NCBI GenBank assembly: GCA_040954595.2
Contig: CM082596.2
Location: 1,612,001 to 1,676,000 of the forward strand
Length of the DNA stretch: 64,000 nucleotides
Reading direction: 5' to 3'
DNA from: Balanoglossus misakiensis
Lineage: Eukaryota > Hemichordata
Each line of letters begins with the position of its first letter. Positions within the stretch are counted from its first letter, which is position 1. This document shows positions 22,045 to 35,544 of the stretch, piece after piece. The translations under genes were made by a program, and so were the position numbers. The notes under the pieces are model-generated. The model was given only the letters and a program-made list of their open reading frames with translations. It did not search any database and had not been told where the DNA came from.

Positions 22045-25000
22045 TGACACGACTCTTGTTCGTTCTATCAACTGGCGCCATCCTGTGTTCAGGTGATTCC
22101 CGGATCTCTTCCAGGATTCCCGCTCTGGACTGTGAGGGCAGTATACTCGGCGTTCTCCTCGAAGTCAGGTCACCATCTCCCATGTAAAATGCCTCCGTCA
22201 GCTCTTCCTCCTGACCTGTGAATGACCTCTGTGACTTCTCACTCAGAGGTCGGAGGTCAGTATCCATGACATACTGTGAGTAAATGGACGGTGACATGGT
22301 GCTGGCTACTTGGCTCCGTTCCCTAGACCATAATACTTCCAAGTCTCTCCTGATTCCAGTCGACGGTGGTTTTCCTGCATCTGCCAGTGCATCTTTCAGA
22401 AGGCTAACAGCTTCCTCTTCCGAAAACACCTCCCATACCCCATTGTTTGCCAGAATCAGAAACTCTGCGTACTGATCAATGACAACACTTGTTGTGTACG
22501 GCTCACAAATCACTGCCTTTTTGAGGTGCGGATCGCCGTGGTTACCAATACCACGGGTGGTGTCAAGAACGCCATTGACCCTTGACCCCTTGTCACTCTC
22601 GGCAACACTGGCTCCAGCTTTGAGGACCCTCATTTGTTCATTGTGGTTGTTTGGAGTATGGTCTCTGGTCAGTCTATAGGCTCGTCCATTACGGCACAAC
22701 ACACCATGGATATTACCTGTAACAAATCAGATTGAAAAATAGCATCAAAGACCTAGAACTGTTTCTTGAACATGACTTTTAACAGGTGCCATTCAATTGC
22801 ACCCCCATGTAGGTTGGCAGGTGTATGCCTAAGTGTTGACTAAATATATATGTCAAGATAAACAATATCTGTCAAACCAACCAAGGCAGTCAGAAGTAAT
22901 GTTTAGCTTGTGTACCAGAGATTGTTTTGGATACCAACTATAAACAATGAAAGAAGTTTCAAATCGTGAAATGGAAAGAAGAAATTTGAAACGCTCCAGT
23001 AACATGATACAATAGACTCCAACCCAACACATACACACAATACAATTTGTTTGAATTTCTGCCGGCGTAGGAACACAATATCACATTTAGTGTGTAGTCA
23101 AACAGACAGACGTGATCAACACAATTGGAACATCACTTTTAACACACCCTGAAGTATTACTACATAACAATACAAGACAATGGGGCTACAAATCGTGCTG
23201 ACCTTTCTTGCAAAGGTCAAAGTCTGATCATTACATGAGATAATTAAGTTATTATTCTGTCCAATCGATCTAAATGCCTTTTTGTATATTAATATTTTTC
23301 CACCAACGCAGACTTTATGGACCAGTAGCTTGACGTCAGACATTTAATACAGGACAGATCAATACAAAAAATCCAATTAAAACTAAAAGGAATATTGCTA
23401 GTTGTTCCGTAGCAACTAAAACTCGTCTATTGCAATCTACTAAATGACAGAGTCACATAGTTACAAGACTCAATAAAAAGACAAGGCCAGTAAACCTCCA
23501 CAGTTTATCTCGACATCTGTCAACTGGAAGATGACACCTGTAGCTATTCTGTATGCTTAATTAATAAATCAAAAAGTAAGAAAATATTTGCCTTCGACCC
23601 TATAAGATCATTAGATAAGTTAAGAGGATGAAATGGCTCAATTTAAACCAGGCCAAAAATTCTAAATTTCTCAGTTGCTAGTTTGATTAACCAAACCATA
23701 TCCAAAACAGTCTAGTTTTAAAATAATTTATCGGTTGGCAATACATAGTAGGTAGTCGATAACAATTTCATGTTGTAGATTCATTTCAGAAGAAATGAAT
23801 GAATATATATAAAGCTTGTTTCATAAATTTAATTGTTTTGTTAACTGGAGGGTACCCTGTAGTTGGCTGTTTATTTGATTCAGAATGGAATGTTTGCAGT
23901 ACCTGTGTTTGCAGTGTGTGCTTGGTGACTAAAACATGGAGTGTACTGTAAACACTGCCTTCAATACCCCCATGGAAATGGTTAGTTGTGATACATGTGT
24001 TGGGTTAAGATGGGAAGATTATGTCTCCCAAATGTTTCTGGAATTTAGACTTGTGGAATTGAATATTGAATTAAATGATTTACCTGCATTAGCGATGTGT
24101 ATAATGCCTTTCTCTTCTGGAGGTTTGACTTGTTTTGATTTCTTGTCTGGGCTCACATCGTCATTTTCTTGATCAGCAGCGATACTGGTATCGTACTCGC
24201 AACACTGCTCGTCTGCTGTCATTTTCGTGTTCTGAATCACACACGCCAAGCCTGAGCAGCCACTCCACCTCACTCGCGACTTCTCGTCTTGCCCAAGCGT
24301 CAGTATCTGGTCTGTCTTCCGGTAGGCCTTTCGGAAAGCCTGTCCCATCTTCTCGGAGAATGGATCCTTCGGGCGCTTCTTCCGGCCAGATTTCACCGGA
24401 GTGTCCGTGTCAGCCCCGGTCAGTTTTTGCAAGTTGTCCTCGCAGGTGTGCATAATTTGCTGAATGATATTGGTACTCTCTTCGTGAAGAACGTGTCTGA
24501 TGCTGTCTTTCCTGATTCGTTGTTCTGGACGGTCAAGATTATACTCAGACAAGTCATTTTTCTCCACCATATTCAGAGTGCAGACACAAGACGTGTCAGG
24601 ATCAAACTTTATCATCTCATGAAGCAGGTAATGGTGGAGATCATTGGCCGACACTTCAGCAGCAAATCTCCCATGATGTCCGTCATAAATTCCAAAGAAA
24701 CATTTATTGCCATCATTCCCGAAATAATCCTGGAAAACCCTGGTGTCTTCCATGGTGGATTTCCACCGCTCATTCCCATCAGAGCAGATTCCAATTGCAT
24801 GTACACAGTTCGGACTGCAGTTCAGACTAAGTCCCTCGGAATCAATGAGCACATCCTCGCGGATTTGACGAAATTCTTCATAAGTGTCCTCTAAATACGC
24901 TTTCAATAACTCAAAAGCATCGTTATATTTCTGCAGTGTTTTTATCGGTAGAGGATTATCAGAATCAGTAGTTTTGTTCAGCTTCTTAATAATTTGTCGT

Positions 25001-25272
25001 CTCCTCTTCAATAATTCTTTCAAACTGCTTGGTCCGTTAGTTCCCTTGTAGTCGAATAATTCCAACGCTTTGTGATAAGTCCTGTGTTCTTTGAGCGACC
25101 TGACGTCAATATGGACATCACAGAGCTTGCACGACACCGTGATTTCAGGGAGAGTGTTTTCCATTATTTCTGTCTGCGGTGTTTCTGGTCTCCCGCGATA
25201 ATCAAAGCGGTCACGCTGGTACGTCTGTGGCCTGGTAACACGGCCGGACACTGAAGAGTCTGTATCACTCAT
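21419..25272 (-). CDS. PP2D1: PP2C-like domain protein PP2D1, probable pseudophosphatase
   Basis: Two coding exons, 25272-24084 and 22716-21419, join at IANAG|NIHG (phase 1) for 828 aa; human PP2D1 is about 630. The N-terminus carries a C2H2-like finger (C48, C51, H63, H67), as in human PP2D1. PP2C motifs are recognisable: MEDT (174-177), FFGIYDGHHG (192-201), SGCSGLACVI, IANAGN (393-398), GIGN (452-455), ILANNGVWEVF (484-494) and GSKDN (809-813). Relative to active PP2C, the Asp of ASDG is Asn (N488), and the Asp of the ALGD-like motif is Asn (N455), while the DGHHG Asp (197) and GSKDN Asp (812) remain. The long insert from about 510 to 775 is acidic and Ser-rich, with an eight-residue Asp run encoded by a GAT repeat. 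A 5' UTR exon boundary lies at 25294, and a donor at 28575 may end exon 1. Confidence 0.85.
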
Positions 25273-28200
25273 CTTTTATTTATGATCTAGCAACCTGTAA
25301 ATAAACAGGCACATACCATTTTAACACAGGGAGGTACAGCACGAAAACCTTCCTACCTTCGGCGAAGGCAATGTGATTTAACATCTAATACAGTCTTACA
25401 TTAGTAACAATTTACTGCTAGAAAAAATCTTTCAGAAACTGCACAGAAGAAAATCTTCAAAAATAGTTCTTTTTATTATGTTCATTCAACTCAAAACAGA
25501 CAGTCCCTCCTCAAGCAAACTAACATCTCTTGCGGCATAGCAATACAAACGTCCTAAATTATGCATGTTCCCATTGATTGGTTTTCCCAAGCGCCTGCCC
25601 GTCACTACCCCTCCCACCAATCCACTTAATGGATCCTCCACTTGACTGCACAGAATCGGCGATAGCTCCAATTTATTTCAAATTTCTTTTCTTCTGAAAA
25701 TAATCTCTTTCGTTTGCTCAAAGATTACTCATGGTGAAGACCGAGTATTACAATGTAGTGCTAGTAGAATGGTAAGAAAAGATTTCTCTGTTTATTCACT
25801 AGACAATGTCTTTCATTTCTCGTGCAGTAAACTTGCAGCCTAAACACAATAATTCATTGTTGTCTTGCAAAATTCTTCAAATCTCACAGGAATCAGTCCT
25901 GAATGCGGCAAATCTCTCCTCAGTATAGCACTGAACTTTGAAGTCCCAACAGACTGAAAACAAACAATCTGATTCACCACTGAAATCCATCCATCTTTTC
26001 TCTTTTTCGAACAATACACAACCTGTTTAAACAATCTATAGAAAAGCACACACTATCTTTTCACAACCGTGGTACGCAATAGACTTTAATTCACCTGTAT
26101 TCTTTTCTTTGCACAGGTATAATTTGATCTCTTGGAGGAAACCTAAAACTCTATTTTGTAATACTGTGTACACTGAGAAGTACTTAGCTACCTTCTATTC
26201 AGTCTTATTATGGCCTGTTTACGAGGACCATCACTACAGTGACTGACGTTTTCTCAATGGTTTATGGTGTATTGACTATAAAAGGGCAGTGCTACTAAGC
26301 AAAGAGACACAGCAAAACTCCACCATTATTTTAGTAGATGCTAAACAACTTCGAAGAGATTTCTCAACAAGAGACACAGGGAATACCAATGATACTATGT
26401 TAACATCAACCACCTGTTGATGGAGACAGAGGCAATAGGTTTCTGATAATTTTTAAGATCATTGTTTCATTTGTTTATCACCAACAGTCTCTTGTTTACT
26501 CCTAAGGAAAGCTAAATTTCTGCTGGGCTTACAAATAGATATTTGACGAAGTTACTAACCACTGTTTGTGGGGCTACTTAATATTCTAGAAGTAGCCATT
26601 ATGTCAAAGGTCAACAGGGTCATTGACACAGGGTCATCTTACCAAATGGACCGAAACACGCTTTATACATCAATGCTGTGTATAAAGGTTTAGCCATTGT
26701 GTACACAATAGATACACCTTCCTGTTCAAAGGTATTGTGTTGGAAGTATCATCCAAACTTACACAAAATTATATACTTTCGCACTATAACAAACATAAGA
26801 TACCAATGCAACTGGAAAATATTACAACAGGCTTTTTCATTTGTATATGGCAAAATCTAATTTCAAATCATGAATAAATAAGAATATCCTTTTATCAACA
26901 AAAAATCAAATTCCTGATTGGCAAACATAACATTTTCAATGTATGGCTCTGAAATAGGCCTGGAAGCCAGCATAAACTAAATCGCATTGTCTGCCATGGT
27001 GGTTGCTAAGCAACCAGCAGACATGTTGGCCATTAAATGGTTACACATGTACATTTGCCCCTGTAAGGTTATTACATCTCTTTATATCCAATTCAATAAA
27101 GCACATAAAACACTTCTCTTCAGAGGTTACATTTTCTGAAGGTCTCAAAACAGCAATTCACATATATAGGAATGCATGTCTTTAATTGTATCAACAAAAA
27201 ATAAGATTATTTTTGTTCAATTTCATTAGTGTTGATTTTTCTAATGTTTTGATCAGGAAGATTAAGGTTAGATTTAAAGCAAATAACTCCCTGGACAATT
27301 GATGTTTGTATCAAGTTGTGAATGTTTATAAAAATCTGACTACAAATGCAGCTTGAAATAAACCCTGTCCGATGTCTTGTAACCAGCATTGTCCAGAGAT
27401 CCACAAAAGAATGTTTTGTGTTTCCCGAAGATGGCCAAAGAAAACAAAATATCCCACTGGACGTGTTTGTCACAAACAAAGTCCACAATGTCGGTGCTCT
27501 AACAAGACACCACATGCAGAGTTAGTACGACAGGTTGACTCAATTATGAAAACTGCCATGTTGGTTTCTGGGGTTATTTACATCTCTCATATGTGACACT
27601 TCCATTATTACCAAAACTAGCTGTAAAGTCAATCCCTCAATAACCCATTGTCTGTACTGCAGTGGCCAACATCCATGATGACATTCCTTGGATCTGCCCA
27701 CAGTTATATTCTTTTAAATTTAAATCTGACTCAGATTAATTCAAGATGATTTATTCTTCTTATTCAAAAATAATTAACTCTTTTTAGTTAATGAATTTTC
27801 TTAGTGGCGAGACAGAGGCTCTCAGTAACAAATACCACCTGTTGATTGGTGCTTTTTCCAAGTTTGTATCAAGACTTTAATATTTAATTAGCCTCCTTTC
27901 AAACACAGACCCCTCAATATACCACAAAACAATCACTTACAAAGAAACTGTCTTTAATAATTAATTGATTTGTGGCTGGATGTTCTCCCTTGAAACGGGC
28001 AGTGGGGCAAGTCCTGTTCGGACAATGTTTTTTGTTTGTTTGGCCATTGCTTCACAAAATACACCAAATGAAACTCGAATGTTGGTTTACAACATTGGAA
28101 ATGTATAGTCTGAAAGGCTTTGCTGGCTTTTGGCATTCTCTGAGAAGAAATGTCAGACAATGACATACCTATATGGGCATACCAATGGAGATTTGTAATA

Positions 28201-29705
28201 GAGAGGTTTGCAGTGGTTAGGGTAGTAGACGATTAACCTATCAAAAATTAATCAAAATTGCAGTATTGGTTTACAGCACAATAAAATCTGGGTACCACTA
28301 AACCGAAATTAACAAAATCAAGTGGTCTGACTGATAAATGTTTAACAAAACTTTGGCTAGGCGTATTAAAAACATAAAAATTGATCTCTTTGCATGATAA
28401 TGAATTGTCACTGAGCATTATGTAATGTGACTAGTTAGATTAACGAGGGGTTTGACAACCTTTACGAAAAGAAGAACAGACTTTGGCTGGAACTTGAGCC
28501 TGTTAACTATAAGGTGTCCTTGTGGTTGATAGAGACGGGTCGTATACTCTAGAAATAAGAACAGAGTCACTCACCTCAGTCAAAGTGTGAAGGGACACCA
28601 GACCTCTATTTTCACACGTTGTGTACACACCGTTGCCAACCAATCAAACCGTCTGACAAAACTCCTTCCGCCTTCTCTCGCTAACTATCATAACAATGTA
28701 ACGCCGTTTGAACTTCAGTTGTGTCGTCGACCATCTGTAGGTCTCTTCACAGAGTCGTGGTTACGGCTTAAGATCTGCACTTAACTCAACCAAACAACTT
28801 ACCCGCTATTGTGTAAACTATGGCAATCAGGTAGAACAAGTCAGTCACCGGAAGGGCTGACAGGGGTTTAGGGACAGGTTTTCGTGGCTGTTACAACATC
28901 TAAACACACCCACTTACGATAAATGGAGATAACTCGAAACCGACCGAAAAACACTTTCAAATAAGTTCATAAAAAGAGACCTTCATTTTGCTTTACATTC
29001 ACCGATTTCTCAAACGTCTGGCATTTTATAATAAAAACACAAAAAGCCCCAAGACGCATTGCATATACAAACTTCACCTCAGGAGGGAGGCCAAATAGAG
29101 ACACCAACACGCCCACCAACGCGATTCTTTACAGCGCCCCCACGAGTCACAGGTATGCGCTCAGATTTTGGATCAAATCTGCTCAACATCCAGGCATAAA
29201 GTGACACGACTTTGATTAGCCTAATATCCTCCCAGCACAATCTTATCCGGTATCACCATAAATTGTCACAAGAAAAAAACATTTATCAGCCACGATATAT
29301 TATATCTTAAACCAAACGGATGCTGGCAGTCGCCAAAAGTGATATCCTGTTGGAAATTAAAGTGATCTACTTGTGGTTATCTTGCAAGATCGTTCAGAAA
29401 GGTGCCAGCTTATCAGATAACGAATTTGGGATGATCACGATTCAACAGGGTGTAATGATATCGTTCAGTTGTGTCCCATCACCCCTCGTCCGTTTGTCCA
29501 GTAAAATACCTACGCAACAGCGTCACGAATTTTGCGTCAAAAGAGCGAAAACTATATCGAACGATGAAAGTTCTTATCGAGGATCGCATCTTAAGATGCT
29601 ATCTTGCATATTTCATCTTCAGCGGTTGATAAATTCTGAAGAGCAGAGAGGCTCGACCACACACTCGATTTTTTCCGCATCAATCGCATCACTTTCTTCC
29701 ACACG
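25273..29705. other. PP2D1 5' leader introns and upstream region of the NPY-like gene
   Basis: No coding exons were recognised. An acceptor (CAG|GTTGC, exon edge 25294) precedes the PP2D1 ATG, and a minus-strand GTGAGT donor at 28575-28570 is the best candidate end of its non-coding first exon, implying a leader intron of about 3.3 kb. A plus-strand acceptor-like CTTCAG at about 29617-29622 may open the NPY coding exon. Otherwise only AT-rich sequence is seen. Confidence 0.35.
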
Positions 29706-31000
29706 ATGCATTTGAAGATCACCGTTTTGCTTTTTTCAGCCATCGTCTGCGCCAAGATCTGCTCCACAGCCGGCATCGTCCAGTATGGTCAGACAGAAAA
29801 GCGAGGAACTGCAATAAGGCCAAATCCACCTGCCGAAGGGGCACTCTTGAGAGAATGGCAGCAATATCTTATCGCTCTGAAGGCCTACAGACGATACATC
29901 GACTCTCTGAGGTGAGTGCAGTTTGGATCTTATAGTTTACAGTAAAAAGTGAGATATTTCGAAGAAAATTATATAGTTCATGCTGACAAGACAGTAGACT
30001 AGCACCATGCGATACTTATGCATCAAAACGCAGAACCATCTTGTTCAAATAAAACGAGATTGCGAAGTTCTTTACTTGCATCACAAGCTAGGATAATTAA
30101 GCGGCACGAATTCCGCGAAAATAATTGTAAATTTAGAAATATCAGACATACTCCAAACTCTTTCCCTCATCGTCAAAATATTTCAATCACGGTATTCTAC
30201 AGTAATGGGAAAACAGGGAATTCGTTCTGGGATATTAATTTGAAGTGAGTGGCAACATATTCCTGACACTTCTGCCATCATTTAATCGTGCAGAATCTTT
30301 CTTGGTGTCATCATACGAGTGATGACACCTGCAAGAGCGAGGCCAAGTAGTTCAGTTCCTCGATCACCATCATCACTATCATCGATCGTCTTATAAATAT
30401 TCAGTGAGCGGAAAGCCGCACTACGATAGGGAAAGCGAAGATTTCCACTATCAGATAATCTCTGTTCACGCCATTTGAGTGATCATGATGAAACGTTTTC
30501 TATTTCCTTTCCATTTATCTGAAGAGAGCTACTTATTAATCCTAGAGGATGCTATAATCTCGCCAATGGTAAAGAATTCCACCAGTCACATAGTGTTCTG
30601 GCAATGTATGATACATATGCGCGAAGATCATCGGATGAAAGTGTGGTAAAAGGCATTCATTGGAATCTGTCTTCGAAATTGCTCAAGTTGACAACTAACA
30701 TGTATTTTATTAAAACCTGTAGGTACGGACGCAGTGTGCGCGCACAGTCCACTTTCGCCGAAGAATACTTAGATGATGGGGCGGAGAAAACAGGCGGTAA
30801 AGACCTGAACATCGATGAAAACTCTATCGACACAACAGACCCTGAAAACAACAAGAAGTTATGGACGTCGGTACTTTTGTAAGTAAGTCATTGACAGTAA
30901 ACTTGAAGTAATATTATTCTAAAGAAAAACTTCAATCTTGTTGATGGAATGACTTCAGTATCTACCCTTGTTCTCATTCGTATTCCTTTGTTCCAGATGA
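29706..31000 (+). CDS. Neuropeptide Y/F-family precursor
   Basis: Exons 29706-29911 and 30723-30878 (plus four bases at 30997-31000) give 121 aa. A signal peptide (about 1-23) is followed by a short spacer and a Lys-Arg cleavage site (32-33). A 37-residue peptide (34-70) ends Leu-Arg-Tyr, then Gly71 as amide donor and Arg72. The PP-fold pattern is conserved: Pro-x-x-Pro early, Tyr-x-x-Ala-Leu, Tyr three residues later, and a C-terminal Arg-Tyr. The intron splits the penultimate Arg codon after two bases (AG|G), the diagnostic intron position of the NPY family. The residue equivalent to NPY Arg33 is Ser here, so the end reads S-L-R-Y rather than R-x-R-Y/F. An acidic C-flanking peptide follows. 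The product would be a secreted amidated neuropeptide acting on an NPY-type GPCR. A second intron may interrupt the stop codon. A poly(A) signal lies at 31215-31220. Confidence 0.85.
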
Positions 31001-33623
31001 GAAGCCTACTTCATCTGCTCTGAAGAGGCGCGGTACGTCTTCATCGACTCAAGACATCAGCAACGTGGGAAACCTTTCATTGATTGGATTCCGGAGCAAA
31101 GTGATTCTTTAGTTTTTGACTTTCACTTTACATGCATCGGAAGAGAGAAAAATAAGTGATCAAAAAACTTTTTCATGTATGATGTACGACTCCTGTGTTC
31201 AGTGCCTTCTGACAAATAAAGGCTTGATTTCCATTCTATGTACCTAACTTTTGCAAAGTGTATTTATTGGTCTGACTGTGAGTGAAAGGGTGGTGTTCTC
31301 TGAGACTTCAACTAATTGTGTGGAGTGAATGTATGTGGACCTTGTGTACACATCACCCAAAAGACACACCAAAGAAACAAGATGTCTTTACCATAGGCTT
31401 TATTGTCTGTTGTATACAGTCAGAAGCATTATTATAAAAGCATCATTACATGCAACAGACACCATTGCAAAAGAAGGCCAACTGAAGACTTATACAAAAT
31501 GGGTCTGATTGTTACTGTCCCAAACTACTGCACGTCATTACACAAGAAATGTCACGACATCTCTGGCTACAGAATTGTCACCTGCTAGTGGTTGGGAATT
31601 TTTGGAATGGACATGCTGCCCCACCTCCCGACTGACACCAACCCCCCTTTCTGCAGTAACTTTGATCCAACCCAGTTGTGTTACAATGTAATGAGGGTGG
31701 GTTGGTTGGACCCATACAAAAGGGCAGAGGGAGTGGAAGGGAGTGTTTTAAGGCTGACACACAAACATTGTCTGTCATGGGGTTTTTATCTGCTTGGAGC
31801 GTTTCCACGACTGCTGGGACCTAATCTGCCACAACTTGCATTCTACAGCACCTACAGACCTAACTGAGCCTATACTTAAATTCAACCTCTTGGTCCTAAG
31901 TTGAATGTACTTTCCCTCATTCAAATGCCAATTTGAATTTTCCTGCATCTTACTTCAAACCATGTGACTGACTCACCTACCGCTTATAAAGTACATGAAT
32001 GCTGCTGTCTAGAACTTTGTATTCAACCATTATCACAAGTTGGTCACTAATTCTTAGTGTCCAAAAACTAAATACAGCCACTGACAAGCCAGTCAACCAA
32101 GCCTGGTCAGGAAAACCAATCTGCATTCCAATGAAAACTTAACATAAACTAAAAAAGACAAATGATTTAGACAGGGTAAAAATCATCAAATGTGACAGTA
32201 GTTTGGGGCAATATGTACATCACTTGTGATTCTGACATACAAGAATAATTGCATATATAGCTTACAAGTTTGATGTGTCTACAAAAAACATGGGTCATGA
32301 AACAACAAATATAGATTCCTCTCTTTTAATATGAATTCACAGATAACTTGTGTTCCATCACAGTATTTCCCTCCAATTAGTTCAGTAATACATCTATGGG
32401 CGGGATCAGCCTGCAATACCTTTCCCGGCCGAAACCGTCATAGCTAGTTTTGCCAATTCCCGGGCCTACTGGATTTCTCACAAGAAGTAATCTGGGCAAA
32501 AAAAGGCCACACAAGAAATCTCCAAAGAAAACAGCGAAAGACTGGATAATGTTGAATTTCATGATTAATCTGCAATCAAAGAAATACATTCTCTTTTAAC
32601 TATTAGCATGTCTATTGTGTTCACAAATGACTGAGTTGGTAATTACTGTAATCACCTACCTGTACAGTATATGTAAAAGCAGGGAGCGAGACCACTTCAA
32701 AAGTGTCACAAAGTTTGTAACTAAGGCTTTCGATGAGAACACAATATCAGGAGATCACACCACCAAATACATCTTGTTCCTTTTTTTAAGAAAAGAAAGA
32801 CTAATATTCTGTACAATACTGTCCATTATTTTAGTCAATTAATAATTTTCCATTTTCAAATCATGAAAAGCACGTGTATTAAGGGGGCTTTGTACACTGA
32901 ACTGATTTTGATACATGTAATTACTACTTTTGAAGACTCCTTAAGCTACATTAAATTAACACCACCCAATACACGTCCATTGTAAAACAGGCGCATGAAA
33001 GAAATCCTGTAAACATGCAAGTCAAAGCAACTTACGTTTACAGATTTTCCTTCCTTTAAAACTACACTTCTTCCTTCTACATCCTTGAACATTAAACACA
33101 GTTCATCAAAGTCAAAAAAGTCTCCATATTGCCCATGGCAACTGTAAAAGCACTCTATCGCAGTTCTGACGTAAATGGATCTAGCGAGTATGTCGTAAGC
33201 ACTGGATTATCTCTGGTTATAAAGTCCCAACCAAATTTGAATAATATAAACAGTGATACATAGGGGCAGAAAAAAATAAACCTTGAGAGAATTAAATAAA
33301 ATTTATAATGGAAACACAGCATTTATTTGGCAATGGGGATTTCTACTGGTTACTGTGTTACATTGACTACCCTTTTAATTCTAACTACTATATACAAGTG
33401 GAGTGCCAATAGTCAGAATTTTTCCTTTCATTTTTCTTTTCTTTGATGTTGACTATCAGCAACCTCAGTAAATCATAATCCTTTTCCCACGGACCACTAT
33501 ATGCAAGCTATTTGTGTTCTTTTTTATATCAACTTGCACTGGGAATACACGGAAATTAAAGAATATTCCAGGATACTGTCAAATGTTACATTGTAGCTAT
33601 TTTGTTGTGTAAAATGTATCAAC
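31001..33623. other. NPY 3' UTR and long RAB5 3' UTR, convergent
   Basis: No coding sequence was recognised. AATAAA at 31215-31220 ends the NPY-like transcript, about 215 bp past the stop. TTTATT at 31399-31404 is a minus-strand AATAAA that would give RAB5 a 3' UTR of about 2.2 kb. AT-rich sequence with minus-strand T/A tracts is consistent with a long UTR. Confidence 0.45.
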
Positions 33624-35544
33624 TCAAGACTTGCAACATCCGCCACTTCCTGATGGGGAACCCTCTTGTCTACTGTCTGTTATTCTGTGTGCACCTGGTT
33701 CCCTGGCACCTGGCTCATTTTTGGGGAGCTTCTTGGCTGTGGAGGGAGAGACAGACAGATGTACACACAAGTTAATTCACAAGTGGTTAATATTTTATCT
33801 GAAATATTTCAGAAAGACACCTTTATGATCCAACCATGGATCAATGTAGCATTCATGATCATAGATCAACTTACCTATCGCCAAAAAGATATCATTTACA
33901 TTCATTGCTGTTTTTGCCGATGTTTCCATAAACAATAAACTGTTATCTTCAGCATATGCTTGTGCTTCCTGTAAAAAAGAGACAAGACGCTATGAAGATC
34001 TGAACCCCGGCAGGTGACACTTGCTAATTCATATAAAGACAATGAAATCCTGGGATAAAGAGTGCAATATTTCTGGTAACAAACTGTATGTAACTATTGA
34101 TGTGAGTGCATGAAAAAAAGCTACATTACCTCATATTCCACCATCCGTTTATTTGCAAGATCTGCTTTATTTCCAGCCAGTGCTATAACTATATTTGGAC
34201 TGGCTTGTCTTTGTAACTCTTTAACCCATGTCTTCGCACGTGCAAATGTGTCCTGTTGACAGCAAGAAAGGTGACATAAATTGTCCATTCTACATTTGTA
34301 CTTTGGCTTGAATCAACAAGGAATGCCCGAGTCAGCTATAGATGATTTGTTAAAACAATTTGAGTCATAATATACAGATAATACATAAGTAAGTTGTTGC
34401 CAGACACCACAGACATGACCGGAATACATAATCACGACAATGATTGTAGTGGTATAGCAAAGACCATCTACCTACCGTGTCTAGACAGATGGGGAGGTTA
34501 TTCAACAGATTCACCCATGTGCCCTCTGACACACATTACATATTTGGCGCCATGAGGCAAAAAGAGAACTCATTTGAATAGTACAAAGTAGTTTCATTCC
34601 CATATGCTTAGTTGTGATAAAGATGAGGCTGGGACCACGCCAATACCACAAATCATCACTGTTTTAAAATCAAATGTATATCTTAAAATGTTTACAGTAC
34701 CTGATTTGTAACATCATATACAACAATGGCAGCTTGTGCTCCCCTGTAATACATGGGCGCTAGGCTGTGATACCGTTCCTGGCCCGCCGTGTCCCAGATT
34801 TCAAATTTTACCGTCGTGTCGTCCAGACAAACTGTCTGTGTTAAAAATGCCGCTAAATGGGAAAAAATACAAAATATATGTAACATTTACATTACACAAA
34901 ATCAGTGCGTTTATTTCCCATCAGTCCTAAATACAGCTGACTGCTTTACATTTTTGTCAACTTTGTATTCAGGTTGCAGACTTTGCACACCTTCTCAGAA
35001 CTCCTCAACCTTTGAACCAACACTCAATGCATACTCAGACAGACACAAATGTTTTGGTCTGTCATTGTGGAAGTTTCTAATGCCTAATGGGATTATGGGA
35101 AATAGTTTTACAAAAAGAACATCAGTGACAGGAAACATTATTGTTCCAAATCCTTTTCACTCTACTATCAAGTCTATTACATATCAAAATGGTCTGGTGT
35201 GATATTACCAATGCTTTGACAAAGTGAAAGTTATAACGAATGCTGTTATATAATGTATTTTAATCATGTGAATAGTCATGTAACACAAATATGTGCTTGA
35301 CTTGCTGGTTATCACATGAATGACTGTCTTAATTAGGATATATTTTGTTTTAGTTTTCATCCCCAGACCAACTTGTCAACTTACCTCCAATTGTACTTTC
35401 CTGGTATTCATGGAATTGTCCTTTTACAAACCGAAGTACTAAACTTGACTTTCCCACAGCTGATTCACCTAGAAGTACCAATTTAAACTGGCATATTTTC
35501 CCCTGTGTGCCATTGGGCCGCTGGACATTACCTCTTCCAGTCAT
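33624..35544 (-). CDS. RAB5: Small GTPase RAB5
   Basis: Five coding exons on the minus strand (35544-35385, 34852-34701, 34252-34130, 33968-33875, 33736-33624) join to 213 aa, against about 215 in vertebrates. Nucleotide-binding motifs are intact: P-loop GESAVGKS (26-33), switch I ending ESTIGAAF, WDTAGQE (73-79), NKAD (132-135) and ETSAK (160-164). The C-terminus GGCCKS carries the double cysteine for geranylgeranylation. RAB5 controls homotypic early endosome fusion and recruits the class III PI3-kinase that makes PI3P, the substrate recognised by PIKFYVE encoded 11 kb away. The ATG at 35544 gives the family-like N-terminus MTGRGN; the frame is open upstream only from a TTG. A 5' UTR acceptor lies at 35654. 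Confidence 0.97.

Noticed and set aside
21490-22096. Plus-strand open frames opposite PP2D1 exon 2
   Set aside because: No domains; the His/Ile runs come from the antisense GAT repeat, while the minus strand carries clear PP2C motifs.
24289-24894. 201-codon plus-strand frame
   Set aside because: Lies antisense to PP2D1 exon 1, with no recognisable family and no splice or promoter context.
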